Source: Agrobacterium sp. a22-2 (GTDB lineage: Bacteria > Pseudomonadota > Alphaproteobacteria > Rhizobiales > Rhizobiaceae). Taken from it: DNA of 64,000 nucleotides. Positions 52,602 to 63,980 of this stretch are shown one piece after another. The notes below the pieces were generated by a model, which ran no database searches, had not been told where the DNA came from, and saw only the letters and a list, made by a program, of their open reading frames with translations. The stretch spans positions 209,988-273,987 of the forward strand of contig NZ_JAAXMM010000009.1 of assembly GCF_012276985.1 (NCBI RefSeq). Direction: 5' to 3'. The stretch's first letter is position 1. Every line of letters begins with the position of its first letter. The position numbers were made by a program, and so were the translations under genes.

Positions 52602-53357
52602 TCACGGCTGCGCCGGCGGGCAGGCCTGCCCTTGCGCGCTCTTGCAGTCGACCGTTTTGGACGGACCGCGCCTCGACAGGTCGATGGTCGCCAGCGCGCC
52701 CTCTTCGGTATTGGTTCCGGGCGAAACCGCACCGGTCTGTGGGGCTGGCCCTGGGGCTTCGGGCGAGACTTCCACGCCGCCATCGATCGGTGCAGGCACA
52801 GGCTCGACCGTAACCGGCGCCGGGTTTGCCGCCGCATCCGGCACGTCGGGCGACGTGACCGGCCGAACCGTGGCGGCCCTTGCCCTTGGCGGCTTCGGCA
52901 GCGACGGCGTGGTCAGCGAGAAGGCATAACGCACCCGTGCCGCGATCTCTTCAGCGAGGCTCTCCTCGGCCATCAGCGGATTCTCGCTGGTGCTGTAAAC
53001 GTCGAACACGCCGGTTGCGATGGTCTCGCCATTCTCCACCGAAATGGCGGAAACGCGGAACCTTGCCTCATTCAGCCGGCGGCCGATGCCGGTGCCAACG
53101 GCATAGTTTTCGACGCGAACCGCCAGAACGACGCGCGGCAAAGGCTCCGGCCGGCGTGTCGCGCCGATCGATGCGGAGATGCGCCGGTCGATCCCGGCAA
53201 TCAGCACGGGCGAGACGCGCGAATCGGCGATGACGGAGATATCGCGGACATCATAGTAAAGCGGCCGTTCGATCGGGCGGCGGTTGAACACGCTGCAGGA
53301 GGCCAGCAGCACGCAGGCGACGAGCACGACGACAGCTTGAACGATGCGGCAAACCAT
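52602..53357 (-). CDS. Predicted outer-membrane or periplasmic lipoprotein, unknown function
   Basis: Product of 251 residues. The N-terminus is a lipoprotein signal with lipobox LLASC (cysteine near residue 21). A conserved-looking domain follows to about residue 150 (ISVIADSRVSPVLIAGIDRR, MAEESLAEEIAARVRYAF), then a Pro/Ala/Val-rich tail that is probably disordered. I recognise no characterised family. It is transcribed toward the riboswitch but probably as a separate unit. Confidence 0.8.
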   Translation of the reverse strand: MVCRIVQAVVVLVACVLLASCSVFNRRPIERPLYYDVRDISVIADSRVSPVLIAGIDRRISASIGATRRPEPLPRVVLAVRVENYAVGTGIGRRLNEARFRVSAISVENGETIATGVFDVYSTSENPLMAEESLAEEIAARVRYAFSLTTPSLPKPPRARAATVRPVTSPDVPDAAANPAPVTVEPVPAPIDGGVEVSPEAPGPAPQTGAVSPGTNTEEGALATIDLSRRGPSKTVDCKSAQGQACPPAQP

Positions 53358-53443
53358 GGCGATCTTCCCCGACGGCGCGATGAGGTTGCCGCGAAGTTTC
53401 GCCTGTTATGGTTAGCGAAGGATTAACCGTTGCGCGGTTGGCG

Positions 53444-54235
53444 TCACTTCGCCGGCCGCAGGGCGTTGAAAAGCCGGGCCGCCGCGTCGATATCCCTATA
53501 ACGCGCCACCCGGCGGGCCTGCGCTTCCATATCGGCACCCCAATGCTCGTCGGTCCAGTCCTCGTCGAGATGGGCAATCTGCCAGATCTCGTCGAGCGAC
53601 AGATGCTGATCGGCAAAGGCCAAAGCCAGCATCGCCGAGCCGGTCATGGCGGTCACCACATGCAGGCTCGCCAGTTCGAACGGCGTCGCATAGCGCGACA
53701 GCGCATGGCGGAAAGCCGCAATGGCGTCCTCCGGCTGCGCCTGGTGGACGATACCGGAGGCCCGGATGAAACGGGCGCCGTGGGTGGTCGCCAGCCACTC
53801 CAGGACCGGGTCCCAGGCCTGCGCCTGACGATCGACCAGTTCCTGCGGTGTCTCGGCGCGGTAGCACAACAGGTCGTTGCCGGCATAGCGAACGATATCG
53901 GCGAACACGTCATCGGCCTGGTCGGCAATCGCGTCGATGGCGGTATTGGCAAGCCGCGTCACCGGCATGGTGGCGGGCTCGATGATCTCGCCCTGGGCGC
54001 GCCATTCGGCAGCCACCAGTTCGGCCGCTGCGGCATTCGGCAGCGTCAGGGTCTTCTTGGCCGGCGTCTTGACGCTGCGGCCATCAAGCCGCACCGACAC
54101 GCGATCGGCCTCGGGCTCCATGCTGACGACGGTATAGAACCGCTTGATCTGCGGCTTCTTCATCTGGATCTGCGCCCGGCGCACGGGATCGGCATCGCTC
54201 AGTTCGGGGCCAAGATCGCTCAGGATGTCGCGCAT
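53444..54235 (-). CDS. ATP12 family F1-ATPase assembly chaperone
   Basis: Protein of 263 residues in the ATP12 family, whose mitochondrial member binds the F1 alpha subunit during ATP synthase assembly. The sequences KRFYTVVSMEPEADRVSVRLDGR, VAAEWRAQGEIIEPATMPVTRLANTA and DLLCYRAETPQELVDRQA are family hallmarks. This family is typical of alphaproteobacteria. It lies ten bases after the HAD phosphatase gene. Confidence 0.9.
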   Translation of the reverse strand: MRDILSDLGPELSDADPVRRAQIQMKKPQIKRFYTVVSMEPEADRVSVRLDGRSVKTPAKKTLTLPNAAAAELVAAEWRAQGEIIEPATMPVTRLANTAIDAIADQADDVFADIVRYAGNDLLCYRAETPQELVDRQAQAWDPVLEWLATTHGARFIRASGIVHQAQPEDAIAAFRHALSRYATPFELASLHVVTAMTGSAMLALAFADQHLSLDEIWQIAHLDEDWTDEHWGADMEAQARRVARYRDIDAAARLFNALRPAK

Positions 54236-54245
54236 CGACTTTGCC

Positions 54246-54899
54246 TCAGTTCAGGTGGGTCAGGATATCGGCCGGGTGATCGACGATCACGTCGGCACCG
54301 GCCGTCTGCAATTGATCGACGGAGGCATAGCCCCAGGAGACACCGAGCGCCCTGGCGCCGGCCGCCTTGGCCATCTGCATGTCATAGATCGCATCGCCGA
54401 CGACGATAGTGTCGGCGGCATCCATGCCCGTCTCGTCGCAACATTCGGTCACCATGGCCGGATGGGGCTTGGAGGGGCAATCGTCCGCGGTGCGCGACAC
54501 GATGAAATGCGGCTTGAAGCCGTGGCCGTTCAGCACCAGATCCAGCCCGCGCCGGGATTTGCCGGTCACCGCGCCGATCAGAATGTCATCCCGTGCGGCA
54601 AGCGTCGAGATGAGGTCTGCGATGCCGTCGTAGAGGCTCTCCTCATAGCCGGCTTCGGCGCGCACGGTGGGGAAGAACGACTTGTAACAGGCCATCATCT
54701 GCACCGCTTCGTCATCGGCATGCGGCTTGCCCAGCATGCGGGCAATGGCAATGTCGAGGGTCAGGCCAATGATCGACTTGGTGCTCTCCATGGTCGGCCT
54801 GGTATGGCCGAACTGCGCAAAGGTGCGCACCATCACTTCGTGAATAAGGGCGGCGCTGTTGACCAGCGTGCCGTCGCAATCGAACAGAACAAGCTTCAT
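54246..54899 (-). CDS. HAD-family hydrolase (phosphoglycolate phosphatase-like)
   Basis: Phosphatase of 217 residues. The nucleophile motif is VLFDCDGTLVNS at residues 4-15, motif II is GAVTGKSRRGL, and motif IV is VVGDAIYDMQMAKAAG. The substrate is not evident; the nearest families are phosphoglycolate phosphatases and pyrophosphatases. Its ATG overlaps the pseudouridine synthase stop by four bases (ATGA), so the two are co-translated. Confidence 0.9.
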   Translation of the reverse strand: MKLVLFDCDGTLVNSAALIHEVMVRTFAQFGHTRPTMESTKSIIGLTLDIAIARMLGKPHADDEAVQMMACYKSFFPTVRAEAGYEESLYDGIADLISTLAARDDILIGAVTGKSRRGLDLVLNGHGFKPHFIVSRTADDCPSKPHPAMVTECCDETGMDAADTIVVGDAIYDMQMAKAAGARALGVSWGYASVDQLQTAGADVIVDHPADILTHLN

Positions 54900-55885
54900 T
54901 CGTCGTCCCTGCGGCCATTTTCCATATCGAGGCCCAGAAGGTTCCAGCTCTGCACCATATGGGGCGGCAGCGGCGCGGTGATTTTCAGGCGCCCGCCGTC
55001 CGGATGAGGAATATCGATATGGCGGGCATGGAGATGCAGACGCTTCTGCATGCCGCCCGGGAAATCCCAATTGTGGTCTTCGTCGAAATATTTCGGGTCG
55101 CCGATGATCGGGTGGCCGATATGCAGGGCGTGGACACGCAGCTGGTGGGTGCGGCCGGTATAGGGCTCCATCTCCAGCCAGGCGAGGCTCTGCGCCGCGG
55201 TTTCGAGAACGCGGTAATAGGAAATGGCATGGTCGGCGCCGTCTTCGCCGTGCCGGGCGATGCGCATGCGGTCGCCTTCGTCGGTCTGGTCCTTCACCAG
55301 CCAGGTGGAGATCTTGTCCTCGTGCTTGCGCGGCACGCCCTTGACCAGCGCCCAATAGGTCTTCTTGGTGTCGCGTTCGCGAAATGCGGCGGTGAGCTTC
55401 TGGGCAGCGCCACGGGTGCGGGCCACCACCAGCACGCCCGACGTGTCGCGGTCGAGGCGGTGGACCAGACGCGGCTTTTCGCCCTTGCGGCTGGTCCAGG
55501 CTTCCAGCATCTGGTCGATGTGACGGTTGAGGCCCGATCCGCCCTGCACGGCAAGGCCGGCCGGCTTGTTCAGCACGATGACCTTTTCATCCTCATGCAG
55601 CAGCATGCGCGACAGCAATTCGTGGTCGCCGGCATGTTTCAGGTCGTGACCGGCAATCGGGCCGCCGCCCTTGGCATCGACATCCATCGGCGGAATGCGC
55701 ACCACCTGGCCCGGTTGCACGCGGGCATCTGTCTTGACGCGGCCGCCATCGACGCGCACCTGGCCGGAGCGCAGCAGCTTCTGCAGCGGGCCGAAGCCGA
55801 GGCCCGGATAGTGCACCTTGAACCAGCGGTCGAGGCGCATGCCGGCCTCGTCCTCGTTCACCGTGATATGCTCTATGCCCGCCAT
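54896..55885 (-). CDS. RluC/RluD-family pseudouridine synthase
   Basis: RNA-modifying enzyme of 329 residues. An S4 RNA-binding domain at the N-terminus (MRLDRWFKVHYPGLGFGPLQK) precedes the catalytic domain with the active-site aspartate in HRLDRDTSGVLVVARTR. The length and order match RluC, which modifies 23S rRNA, but RluC and RluD cannot be separated reliably by eye. Confidence 0.92.
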   Translation of the reverse strand: MAGIEHITVNEDEAGMRLDRWFKVHYPGLGFGPLQKLLRSGQVRVDGGRVKTDARVQPGQVVRIPPMDVDAKGGGPIAGHDLKHAGDHELLSRMLLHEDEKVIVLNKPAGLAVQGGSGLNRHIDQMLEAWTSRKGEKPRLVHRLDRDTSGVLVVARTRGAAQKLTAAFRERDTKKTYWALVKGVPRKHEDKISTWLVKDQTDEGDRMRIARHGEDGADHAISYYRVLETAAQSLAWLEMEPYTGRTHQLRVHALHIGHPIIGDPKYFDEDHNWDFPGGMQKRLHLHARHIDIPHPDGGRLKITAPLPPHMVQSWNLLGLDMENGRRDDE

Positions 55886-56019
55886 GATAACTCTTTCAAA
55901 ATCCGCTCGGCGCCCCGCGCCTTCCGTCCAGAACTGCAGCCTCTAGAGCATTTTGGCCGCAAGGGGAAACAGGAACCTATAAAAAACGCCCGGTTACGCG
56001 TCACGAAAGCCGGAATCTG

Positions 56020-56397
56020 TCAGAAAAACTGCCGGCCAAGCGCCAATCCCGCGATCACCGCAGCAATGGCGAGCGTGACGCTGCCGACGACATAGGCCAG
56101 CGCCCATGTGGACGCACCGCGTTCGATAAGCGTAATCGCATCGAGCGAAAAGGCGGAAAACGTCGTGAAGCCACCGAGAAAGCCGGTGATCAGCAGCAGG
56201 CGCAGTTCCGGCGAGGCGGAAAACTTGCGCGCCACCATTTCGGCAAACAGGCCGATCACGAAGGACCCCACGATATTGACGATGAAGGTGCCCCAGGGCA
56301 AAGCGGTGCCGAAGGCCCTGATCGTCCAGGCGCCCACGGCATAACGCGCAACGGATCCGACCGCGCCACCGGCGGCGACAAGAAGCATATGATTCAT
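56020..56397 (-). CDS. crcB: Fluoride channel CrcB/Fluc
   Basis: Small membrane protein of 125 residues with four helices that exports fluoride as a dual-topology dimer. The motifs GTFIVNIVGSFVIGL and ITGFLGGFTTFSAFSLD are diagnostic. No fluoride riboswitch was seen in the short upstream gap. Confidence 0.94.
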   Translation of the reverse strand: MNHMLLVAAGGAVGSVARYAVGAWTIRAFGTALPWGTFIVNIVGSFVIGLFAEMVARKFSASPELRLLLITGFLGGFTTFSAFSLDAITLIERGASTWALAYVVGSVTLAIAAVIAGLALGRQFF

Positions 56398-56462
56398 GGC
56401 TCAGTGCTTAGCCGAAATCTCAGCCTGCGCCAAGGCCGCAACCGAGCGAATGCACCCGGCTA

Positions 56463-56999
56463 TCACGACTTGGCGTTGCTGACGAAATCGACGGTGAACG
56501 CGTCGAGTGCCGCCCAGTCGGTGAACTCGTGATCGTGGCCGACATCGGTCGGGGCGCCTTCGCGCTCGGCCATGCGCTTCATCATCCAGCGCTTGAAGAA
56601 GTCGTATTCGGTGAAGCGTAGGGCGCCGGCCGCGTGATGCACGGCACCCGGCATCCAGCCGGACTGCGCCATCAGGGCGTCGGGGAAATGCAGTGCTTCC
56701 TCCCGTTCGGCGGCATCGTCACTGCGGATGAACAGCGACACCGAGACGAAGGCGTTCGGGACTGAGGCGAGCCAGTCCTTTTCCCGCTCGACGAAATCCA
56801 CAAACGGCGCCGGATAACGCCCGGCATGGATCGGCGCGCAGAGGATGGCGGCATCGGGGCGCTCCAGCGCATATTCGGCCATGGAGGCGACATTGAACAG
56901 CGCCGCACGCTCGCCAGCCTTTTCGACCTGCGCGGCGATATGCTCGGCGATCTTGCGCGTCTGGCCCTCGATACTGGTATAAGCGACAAGAATGGTCAT
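56463..56999 (-). CDS. HemG-like flavodoxin-domain protein
   Basis: Protein of 178 residues with a flavodoxin fold. The FMN phosphate loop is YTSIEGQTRKIAEHI at residues 6-20, and APIHAGRYPAPFVDFV is typical of the HemG type of protoporphyrinogen oxidase, which is about 181 residues. That enzyme links protoporphyrinogen oxidation to the respiratory chain; here the function is inferred. The ATG at 56999 has GGAGGAGG upstream; the frame stays open for 43 codons before it without support. Confidence 0.8.
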   Translation of the reverse strand: MTILVAYTSIEGQTRKIAEHIAAQVEKAGERAALFNVASMAEYALERPDAAILCAPIHAGRYPAPFVDFVEREKDWLASVPNAFVSVSLFIRSDDAAEREEALHFPDALMAQSGWMPGAVHHAAGALRFTEYDFFKRWMMKRMAEREGAPTDVGHDHEFTDWAALDAFTVDFVSNAKS

Positions 57000-57248
57000 G
57001 AATTCCTCCTCCTCGGCCCGGACCGCCCTGCGATGCCCGGCATTGCCGGCCGTCAGCGCCGCCCCCTCACCCAATTGCGCCAAGGTTGAACAATTTTCGA
57101 CCTTTGGCAAGACGGACAGCCGGTCCATTGGTCGACTGCGTCATTGTGATCCTTCGCTAAAAATCGAATAAAACTTAAACGTGCAGTTTAAAGGTGCTTC
57201 CATTCATGAAGTATATATTACTTTTATGACAATGGGCTGGTGATCCAC

Positions 57249-57524
57249 ATGACACAGGTACTGACCGTCTCCGCAACCACTGCCGGCTATGCAACCGACT
57301 TGCTGAAGCCGCAACAAAAAGCCGTGCGCGACAGTATCGTTGAGCAGGAAACGCGGATTATCGCCGAGAAGGTCGCCAAGAGCGATGACTATTCTTTGCG
57401 CGCGCTCCTCAATGTGATCCAGCCGCCGGCGCTCGCGCTCTATTTCCTGACCGCCAGCCAGCAGAACAACCAGCAAGCGACGCTTCAACAGACGCTGGAA
57501 GCCTATCGCAACTCCGCAGCCTGA
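57249..57524 (+). CDS. Small protein of unknown function
   Basis: A 91-residue frame (MTQVLTVSATTAGYATDLL) with a proline-containing helical middle (LLNVIQPPALALYFLTASQQ) and a Gln-rich end. It has good codon usage and a strong terminator behind it, which supports a real gene. I recognise no family. A GTG three codons earlier is an alternative start. Upstream DNA (57130-57240) is AT-rich and probably holds the promoter. Confidence 0.65.
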   Translation: MTQVLTVSATTAGYATDLLKPQQKAVRDSIVEQETRIIAEKVAKSDDYSLRALLNVIQPPALALYFLTASQQNNQQATLQQTLEAYRNSAA

Positions 57525-57543
57525 TTCCTCCCGGACGAAAGAA

Positions 57544-57579
57544 CGCCGGGACTGCCATGAGGCGGTCCCGGCGCTTTTA
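57544..57579 (+). terminator. Rho-independent terminator
   Basis: Perfect 9-base arms CGCCGGGAC (57544-57552) and GTCCCGGCG (57565-57573), extended inward by GCC/GGC, followed by CTTTTAT. It closes the small gene at 57249-57524. Confidence 0.85.
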
Positions 57580-57604
57580 TATGTCCCTTTTCCGTCGACT
57601 GGTC

Positions 57605-58606
57605 TTACTTGCCCTTGGCGGGGCCGATCGGCAGGACCAGATCGACCGTCCCGGCCTTTTCGAAGGTCAGCTTGAGGTCGACCGTTTCGCCTTCGACGAA
57701 GGGCTTCTTGACGTCCATAAACATCAGGTGCAGGCCACCCGGCTTCAGTTCGACCGTGGTCCCGGCCGGCACCGCGACACCGTCATTCAACTGGCGCATC
57801 TTCATCACGTCGTTCTGCATCACCATTTCATGGATCTCGACACGGCCGGCGGACGGCGATTCGGCCGACACCAGCCGGTCGTCGGCAGCGCCGGCATTGT
57901 GAATGGTCACGAAACCGCCACCAACCGGCTGGCCTGGCAGCATGGCCCTGGTGAAGCCGCCCGACAGTTCGACATCGCCGATCTTGGCCGGCGCCATGCC
58001 GCCCGGATCGCTCACGGCCATGCCAGCGCCCTGCATGTTGCCATGCATATTGCCATGCATCATCTGATGGCCGCCCTGTGTGTCCTCGGCAGCGGCGACC
58101 GTCAAGACCGGCGCGGGGCTCTTCAGGGAATGCGGATCGGTCCCGGCCGGAGCGATTTCATCCCAGGCGACCTTGCCGTCGGTTCCGCACAGCTGCGTCG
58201 TGACGAACGGCAGCGCCGAGCCGCCTTCGATGCCCGAAACTTTGCCGTAGACCGTGAACGTATCGTAGAAGCCGTCCGGCAAATCGCCGTTCTTCCAGCG
58301 GATTTCGACCGCACCCGATGTGATCGCCTTGCCGTGATTGTCGTAGCTCTTCTTGTAGTCGCCGGTGATCACTTCCAGCTCCCAGCCGGCCTTCGGCATC
58401 GGCTTGGCGCTGATAAAACCCTCGGGCAGCTTGATCTGCACTTCATTGGTCGCCTTGCCGTCGCAGCCATGCGGCACCTGCAGGACGGCGGCGACATAAC
58501 CCTCGGGCTTGACCTCGCCATTGGCAAAGGTGGCGTGGGCCAAGGCGGCGCTGGCGGCAGACGAGGCGAGCAGCGAGACGGCTGCGAATTTCAAAACGGA
58601 ATTCAT
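57605..58606 (-). CDS. YcnI-PCuAC fusion, periplasmic copper chaperone
   Basis: Exported protein of 333 residues. The signal peptide ends at ALA23, so mature protein begins with His24 (HATFANGEV), the copper ligand of YcnI (DUF1775) proteins. That domain runs to about 170. A Met/His-rich linker (HQMMHGNMHGNMQG) follows, then a PCuAC copper chaperone domain from about 212, with HEMVMQNDVMKM and LHLMFM as copper motifs. PCuAC proteins deliver copper to oxidase CuA or CuB centres, so it may serve respiratory oxidases. Fusion of the two in one chain is directly visible. Confidence 0.9.
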   Translation of the reverse strand: MNSVLKFAAVSLLASSAASAALAHATFANGEVKPEGYVAAVLQVPHGCDGKATNEVQIKLPEGFISAKPMPKAGWELEVITGDYKKSYDNHGKAITSGAVEIRWKNGDLPDGFYDTFTVYGKVSGIEGGSALPFVTTQLCGTDGKVAWDEIAPAGTDPHSLKSPAPVLTVAAAEDTQGGHQMMHGNMHGNMQGAGMAVSDPGGMAPAKIGDVELSGGFTRAMLPGQPVGGGFVTIHNAGAADDRLVSAESPSAGRVEIHEMVMQNDVMKMRQLNDGVAVPAGTTVELKPGGLHLMFMDVKKPFVEGETVDLKLTFEKAGTVDLVLPIGPAKGK

Positions 58607-58692
58607 GGTGTTTTCTCCTGACCAGGTCCATGCGACGCATGTCCGGGCCTGCCGATCGACGGCGGATCTTGTGGATTGTTTTTCGACGAAGA

Positions 58693-59064
58693 TCAGGAGA
58701 TCGAAGGCGGTCCACGCGACCGCGGGCGGTCGACCGCAAGTGCTACCGGAACATCCGACGGGGTCGCGGCACTGTTGAGAAGGCTTGCAAAGGAGGACAG
58801 CAGCCAGCCATTGGGATCCGGGGTCGGCAGCAGGGCCGAGGCCGACAGCATGCAGGCTTCGCAGAACTGCGTGGCCAGCGGATGCTTGGTGCCGGCCTCA
58901 CTGACGCAAAGATCGGCATAGGTGCCGTCGGGCAATTGCAGCGACACGGTTTCAAACGCGGCTGCCATGACCTGCGGCGGCTTGTGGGCGAAGGCCAGTG
59001 ACAGGAGTGCGACCGCACAGAGCGTGCGCAGCAATCCCGACCAAACCTTGTTGACAGCCCGCAT
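58693..59064 (-). CDS. DUF2946-like exported protein, likely copper-related
   Basis: Product of 123 residues with an N-terminal hydrophobic segment (LLRTLCAVALLSLAFAH) and a cysteine motif FCEACMLSASALLP. This resembles DUF2946 proteins, which are often encoded with copper uptake genes; the assignment is tentative. The ATG at 59064 has GGAGGACTTTC upstream. It lies 86 bases upstream of the YcnI-PCuAC gene on the same strand and is probably co-transcribed. Confidence 0.7.
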   Translation of the reverse strand: MRAVNKVWSGLLRTLCAVALLSLAFAHKPPQVMAAAFETVSLQLPDGTYADLCVSEAGTKHPLATQFCEACMLSASALLPTPDPNGWLLSSFASLLNSAATPSDVPVALAVDRPRSRGPPSIS

Positions 59065-59292
59065 GAAAGTCCTCCGCTCGGCGATCTCGTGCATAGACGC
59101 AATCGATCCGAAAATCAAAGCCCTGTTGCTTCTCGCAACCGACAATGATGCGGTTGCCACCCTCGCACTTTGTCGCAGGACAAACAGGGCGGCACTTTTG
59201 ATTTCCCTTGTGCCTTGCGACAAAAAATTGCTTCGCAACGACACTTGCCTCTTGCCAAGCCGGGGGTGAGCCCGATAATGGCAGCCAACCTT

Positions 59293-59456
59293 GTAGGGAG
59301 AAACCGGTTCACTCCGGTGCCGAAGGAGCAACCGCCCCGGAAACTCTCAGGCAAAAGGACCACAAGGTGCCGACAGGACTCTGGAGAGAGGTCTTTCCTG
59401 CCATGGAAAGGCCGCGCCGAAGGGATAACAATCTCAGGCAAACGGACAGAGGGGGC
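59293..59456 (+). promoter_or_regulatory. Tandem glycine riboswitch
   Basis: Two aptamers follow each other. The first has GGGAGAAACCGG, GCCGAAGGAGCAACCGCC and AAACTCTCAGGCAAAAGGACC. The second has CTCTGGAGAGAGG, GCCGAAGGGATAACAATCTC and AGGCAAACGGACAGAGG. This cooperative arrangement activates glycine cleavage genes when glycine is plentiful. The rest of the 459-base gap (59065-59292) probably holds promoters; the gcvT start follows 68 bases downstream. Confidence 0.95.
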
Positions 59457-59523
59457 TCATGAACCGGGCGTAACCGCGCCCAAAACTGAGCCCGCGCTTG
59501 AGCGCAAAAACCGGAGGCGTTTC

Positions 59524-60678
59524 GTGAACGACAGTTCCTCGAACGACACCCCTGCCCTGAAGAAAACACCTCTTTACGACCTTCACCTGTCGCTCGGCGC
59601 CCGCATGGTGCCGTTTGCCGGCTATGACATGCCGGTGCAATATCCGCTCGGCGTGCTGAAGGAGCATCTCCATACCCGCGAAAAGGCCGGGCTGTTCGAC
59701 GTGTCCCATATGGGCCAGGTGATCATCCGTCCGAAATCCGGCGATATCACGGACGCCGCACTGGCACTCGAAAGCCTGGTGCCCGTCGATATCCTCGGCC
59801 TCAAGCAGGGCCGTCAGCGCTACGGCTTTTTCACCAACGAGGACGGCGGCATTCTCGACGACCTGATGATCACCCATCGCGGCGACCATCTGTTCGTCGT
59901 CGTCAATGCCTCCTGCAAGGAGGCCGATCTGGCCCATCTGCAGGCGCATCTTTCCGACCGTTGCGACATCGAGCTTCTCGACGACCGGGCGCTCTTGGCG
60001 CTGCAGGGACCGAAGGCGGAGCGGGTGATCGCCGAGCTCTGGGCAGGCATCGTGCAGATGAAATTCATGGATGTGCGCGACCTCGCCCTGCACGATGTCG
60101 ACTGCATCGTGTCGCGGTCCGGCTATTCCGGCGAGGACGGCTTTGAAATCTCCGTGCCGGCCGATCGCGCCGAGGAAATCGCCAAAGCGCTGCTCGGCCA
60201 TCCCGACTGCGAGGCGATCGGGCTGGGTGCCCGCGACTCGCTGCGGCTCGAAGCCGGCCTCTGCCTTTACGGCAACGACATCGACACCACGACGACGCCG
60301 GTCGAGGCCGGCCTTGAATGGGCGATCCAGAAGGCGCGCCGCACCGGCGGCGGCCGCGCCGGCGGTTTTCCGGGCTCTGCCCGCATCCTGTCGGAACTCG
60401 ACCAGGGTGCCACCCGCCGCCGCGTCGGGCTGAAGCCGGACGGCAAGGCGCCGGTGCGCGCCCATGCGCCGCTCTTTGCCGACGAGCAGGGCACGCAGCC
60501 GATCGGCGAGGTCACCTCGGGCGGCTTCGGCCCCTCCGTCGAAGGCCCTGTCGCCATGGGCTATGTGCCGATGGCCCTGTCTGCGCCGGGCACATCCGTC
60601 TTTGCAGAGGTCCGCGGCAAGTACCTGCGGATGACCGTCACCGCCCTTCCCTTCATCACGCCGACCTACAAGCGTTAA
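59524..60678 (+). CDS. gcvT: Glycine cleavage system T protein (aminomethyltransferase)
   Basis: T protein of 384 residues that takes the aminomethyl group from lipoylated GcvH and makes methylenetetrahydrofolate and ammonia. Motifs LGARMVPFAGYDMPVQYPLG, VSHMGQV and RSGYSGEDGFEISV are typical. It starts with GTG at 59524, preceded by GGAGGCGTTTC; the frame stays open upstream but that part is the riboswitch. Confidence 0.95.
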   Translation: MNDSSSNDTPALKKTPLYDLHLSLGARMVPFAGYDMPVQYPLGVLKEHLHTREKAGLFDVSHMGQVIIRPKSGDITDAALALESLVPVDILGLKQGRQRYGFFTNEDGGILDDLMITHRGDHLFVVVNASCKEADLAHLQAHLSDRCDIELLDDRALLALQGPKAERVIAELWAGIVQMKFMDVRDLALHDVDCIVSRSGYSGEDGFEISVPADRAEEIAKALLGHPDCEAIGLGARDSLRLEAGLCLYGNDIDTTTTPVEAGLEWAIQKARRTGGGRAGGFPGSARILSELDQGATRRRVGLKPDGKAPVRAHAPLFADEQGTQPIGEVTSGGFGPSVEGPVAMGYVPMALSAPGTSVFAEVRGKYLRMTVTALPFITPTYKR

Positions 60679-60699
60679 ACGAACGTCCGGAGAGAACAC

Positions 60700-61058
60700 A
60701 TGCTGAAATTTACCGCCGAACATGAATGGCTGAAGATCGAAGGCGATATCGCCACCGTCGGCATCACGACCCATGCCAGCGAGCAGCTGGGCGACCTGGT
60801 CTTCGTCGAACTGCCGGAGGTCGGCGCGACATTTGCCAAAGCCGACAATGCCGCAACCGTGGAATCGGTCAAGGCGGCCTCGGATGTCTATTGTCCGCTG
60901 GACGGCGAGATCGCGGAAGTGAACCCGGCCATCGTCGACGATCCGGCGCTGGTCAATTCCGATCCGCAGGGTGCCGGCTGGTTCTTTAAGCTAAAACTTA
61001 AGAACGTCGCCGATGCCGATGCATTGCTTGATGAATCTGCCTACAAAGAGCTGATCGC

Positions 61059-61062
<4 letters not shown>
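60700..61062 (+). CDS. gcvH: Glycine cleavage system H protein
   Basis: Lipoyl carrier of 120 residues that shuttles the aminomethyl group between the P, T and L proteins. The lipoylated lysine is in [15 protein letters not shown]. The ATG has GGAGAGAACAC upstream, and the stop overlaps the gcvP start by four bases (ATGA). Confidence 0.97.
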
Positions 61063-63923
<2,861 letters not shown>

Positions 63924-63934
63924 GGCCCCCCTTT

Positions 63935-63980
63935 CCTTCTCCCCGCTCGCGGGGAGAAGGTGCCCGAAGGGCGGATGGGG
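63935..63980. repeat. Palindromic repeat after gcvP, probable terminator
   Basis: Perfect 12-base arms CCTTCTCCCCGC and GCGGGGAGAAGG (63935-63960) with a two-base spacer, then GTGCCCGAAGGGCGGATGGGG. This is half of the longer palindromic family at 36054 and 40749. It starts 12 bases after the gcvP stop. Confidence 0.8.

Noticed and set aside
52223..52837. Minus-strand open frame covering the riboswitch
   Set aside because: It overlaps the cobalamin riboswitch and the lipoprotein gene in another frame and shows no domain.
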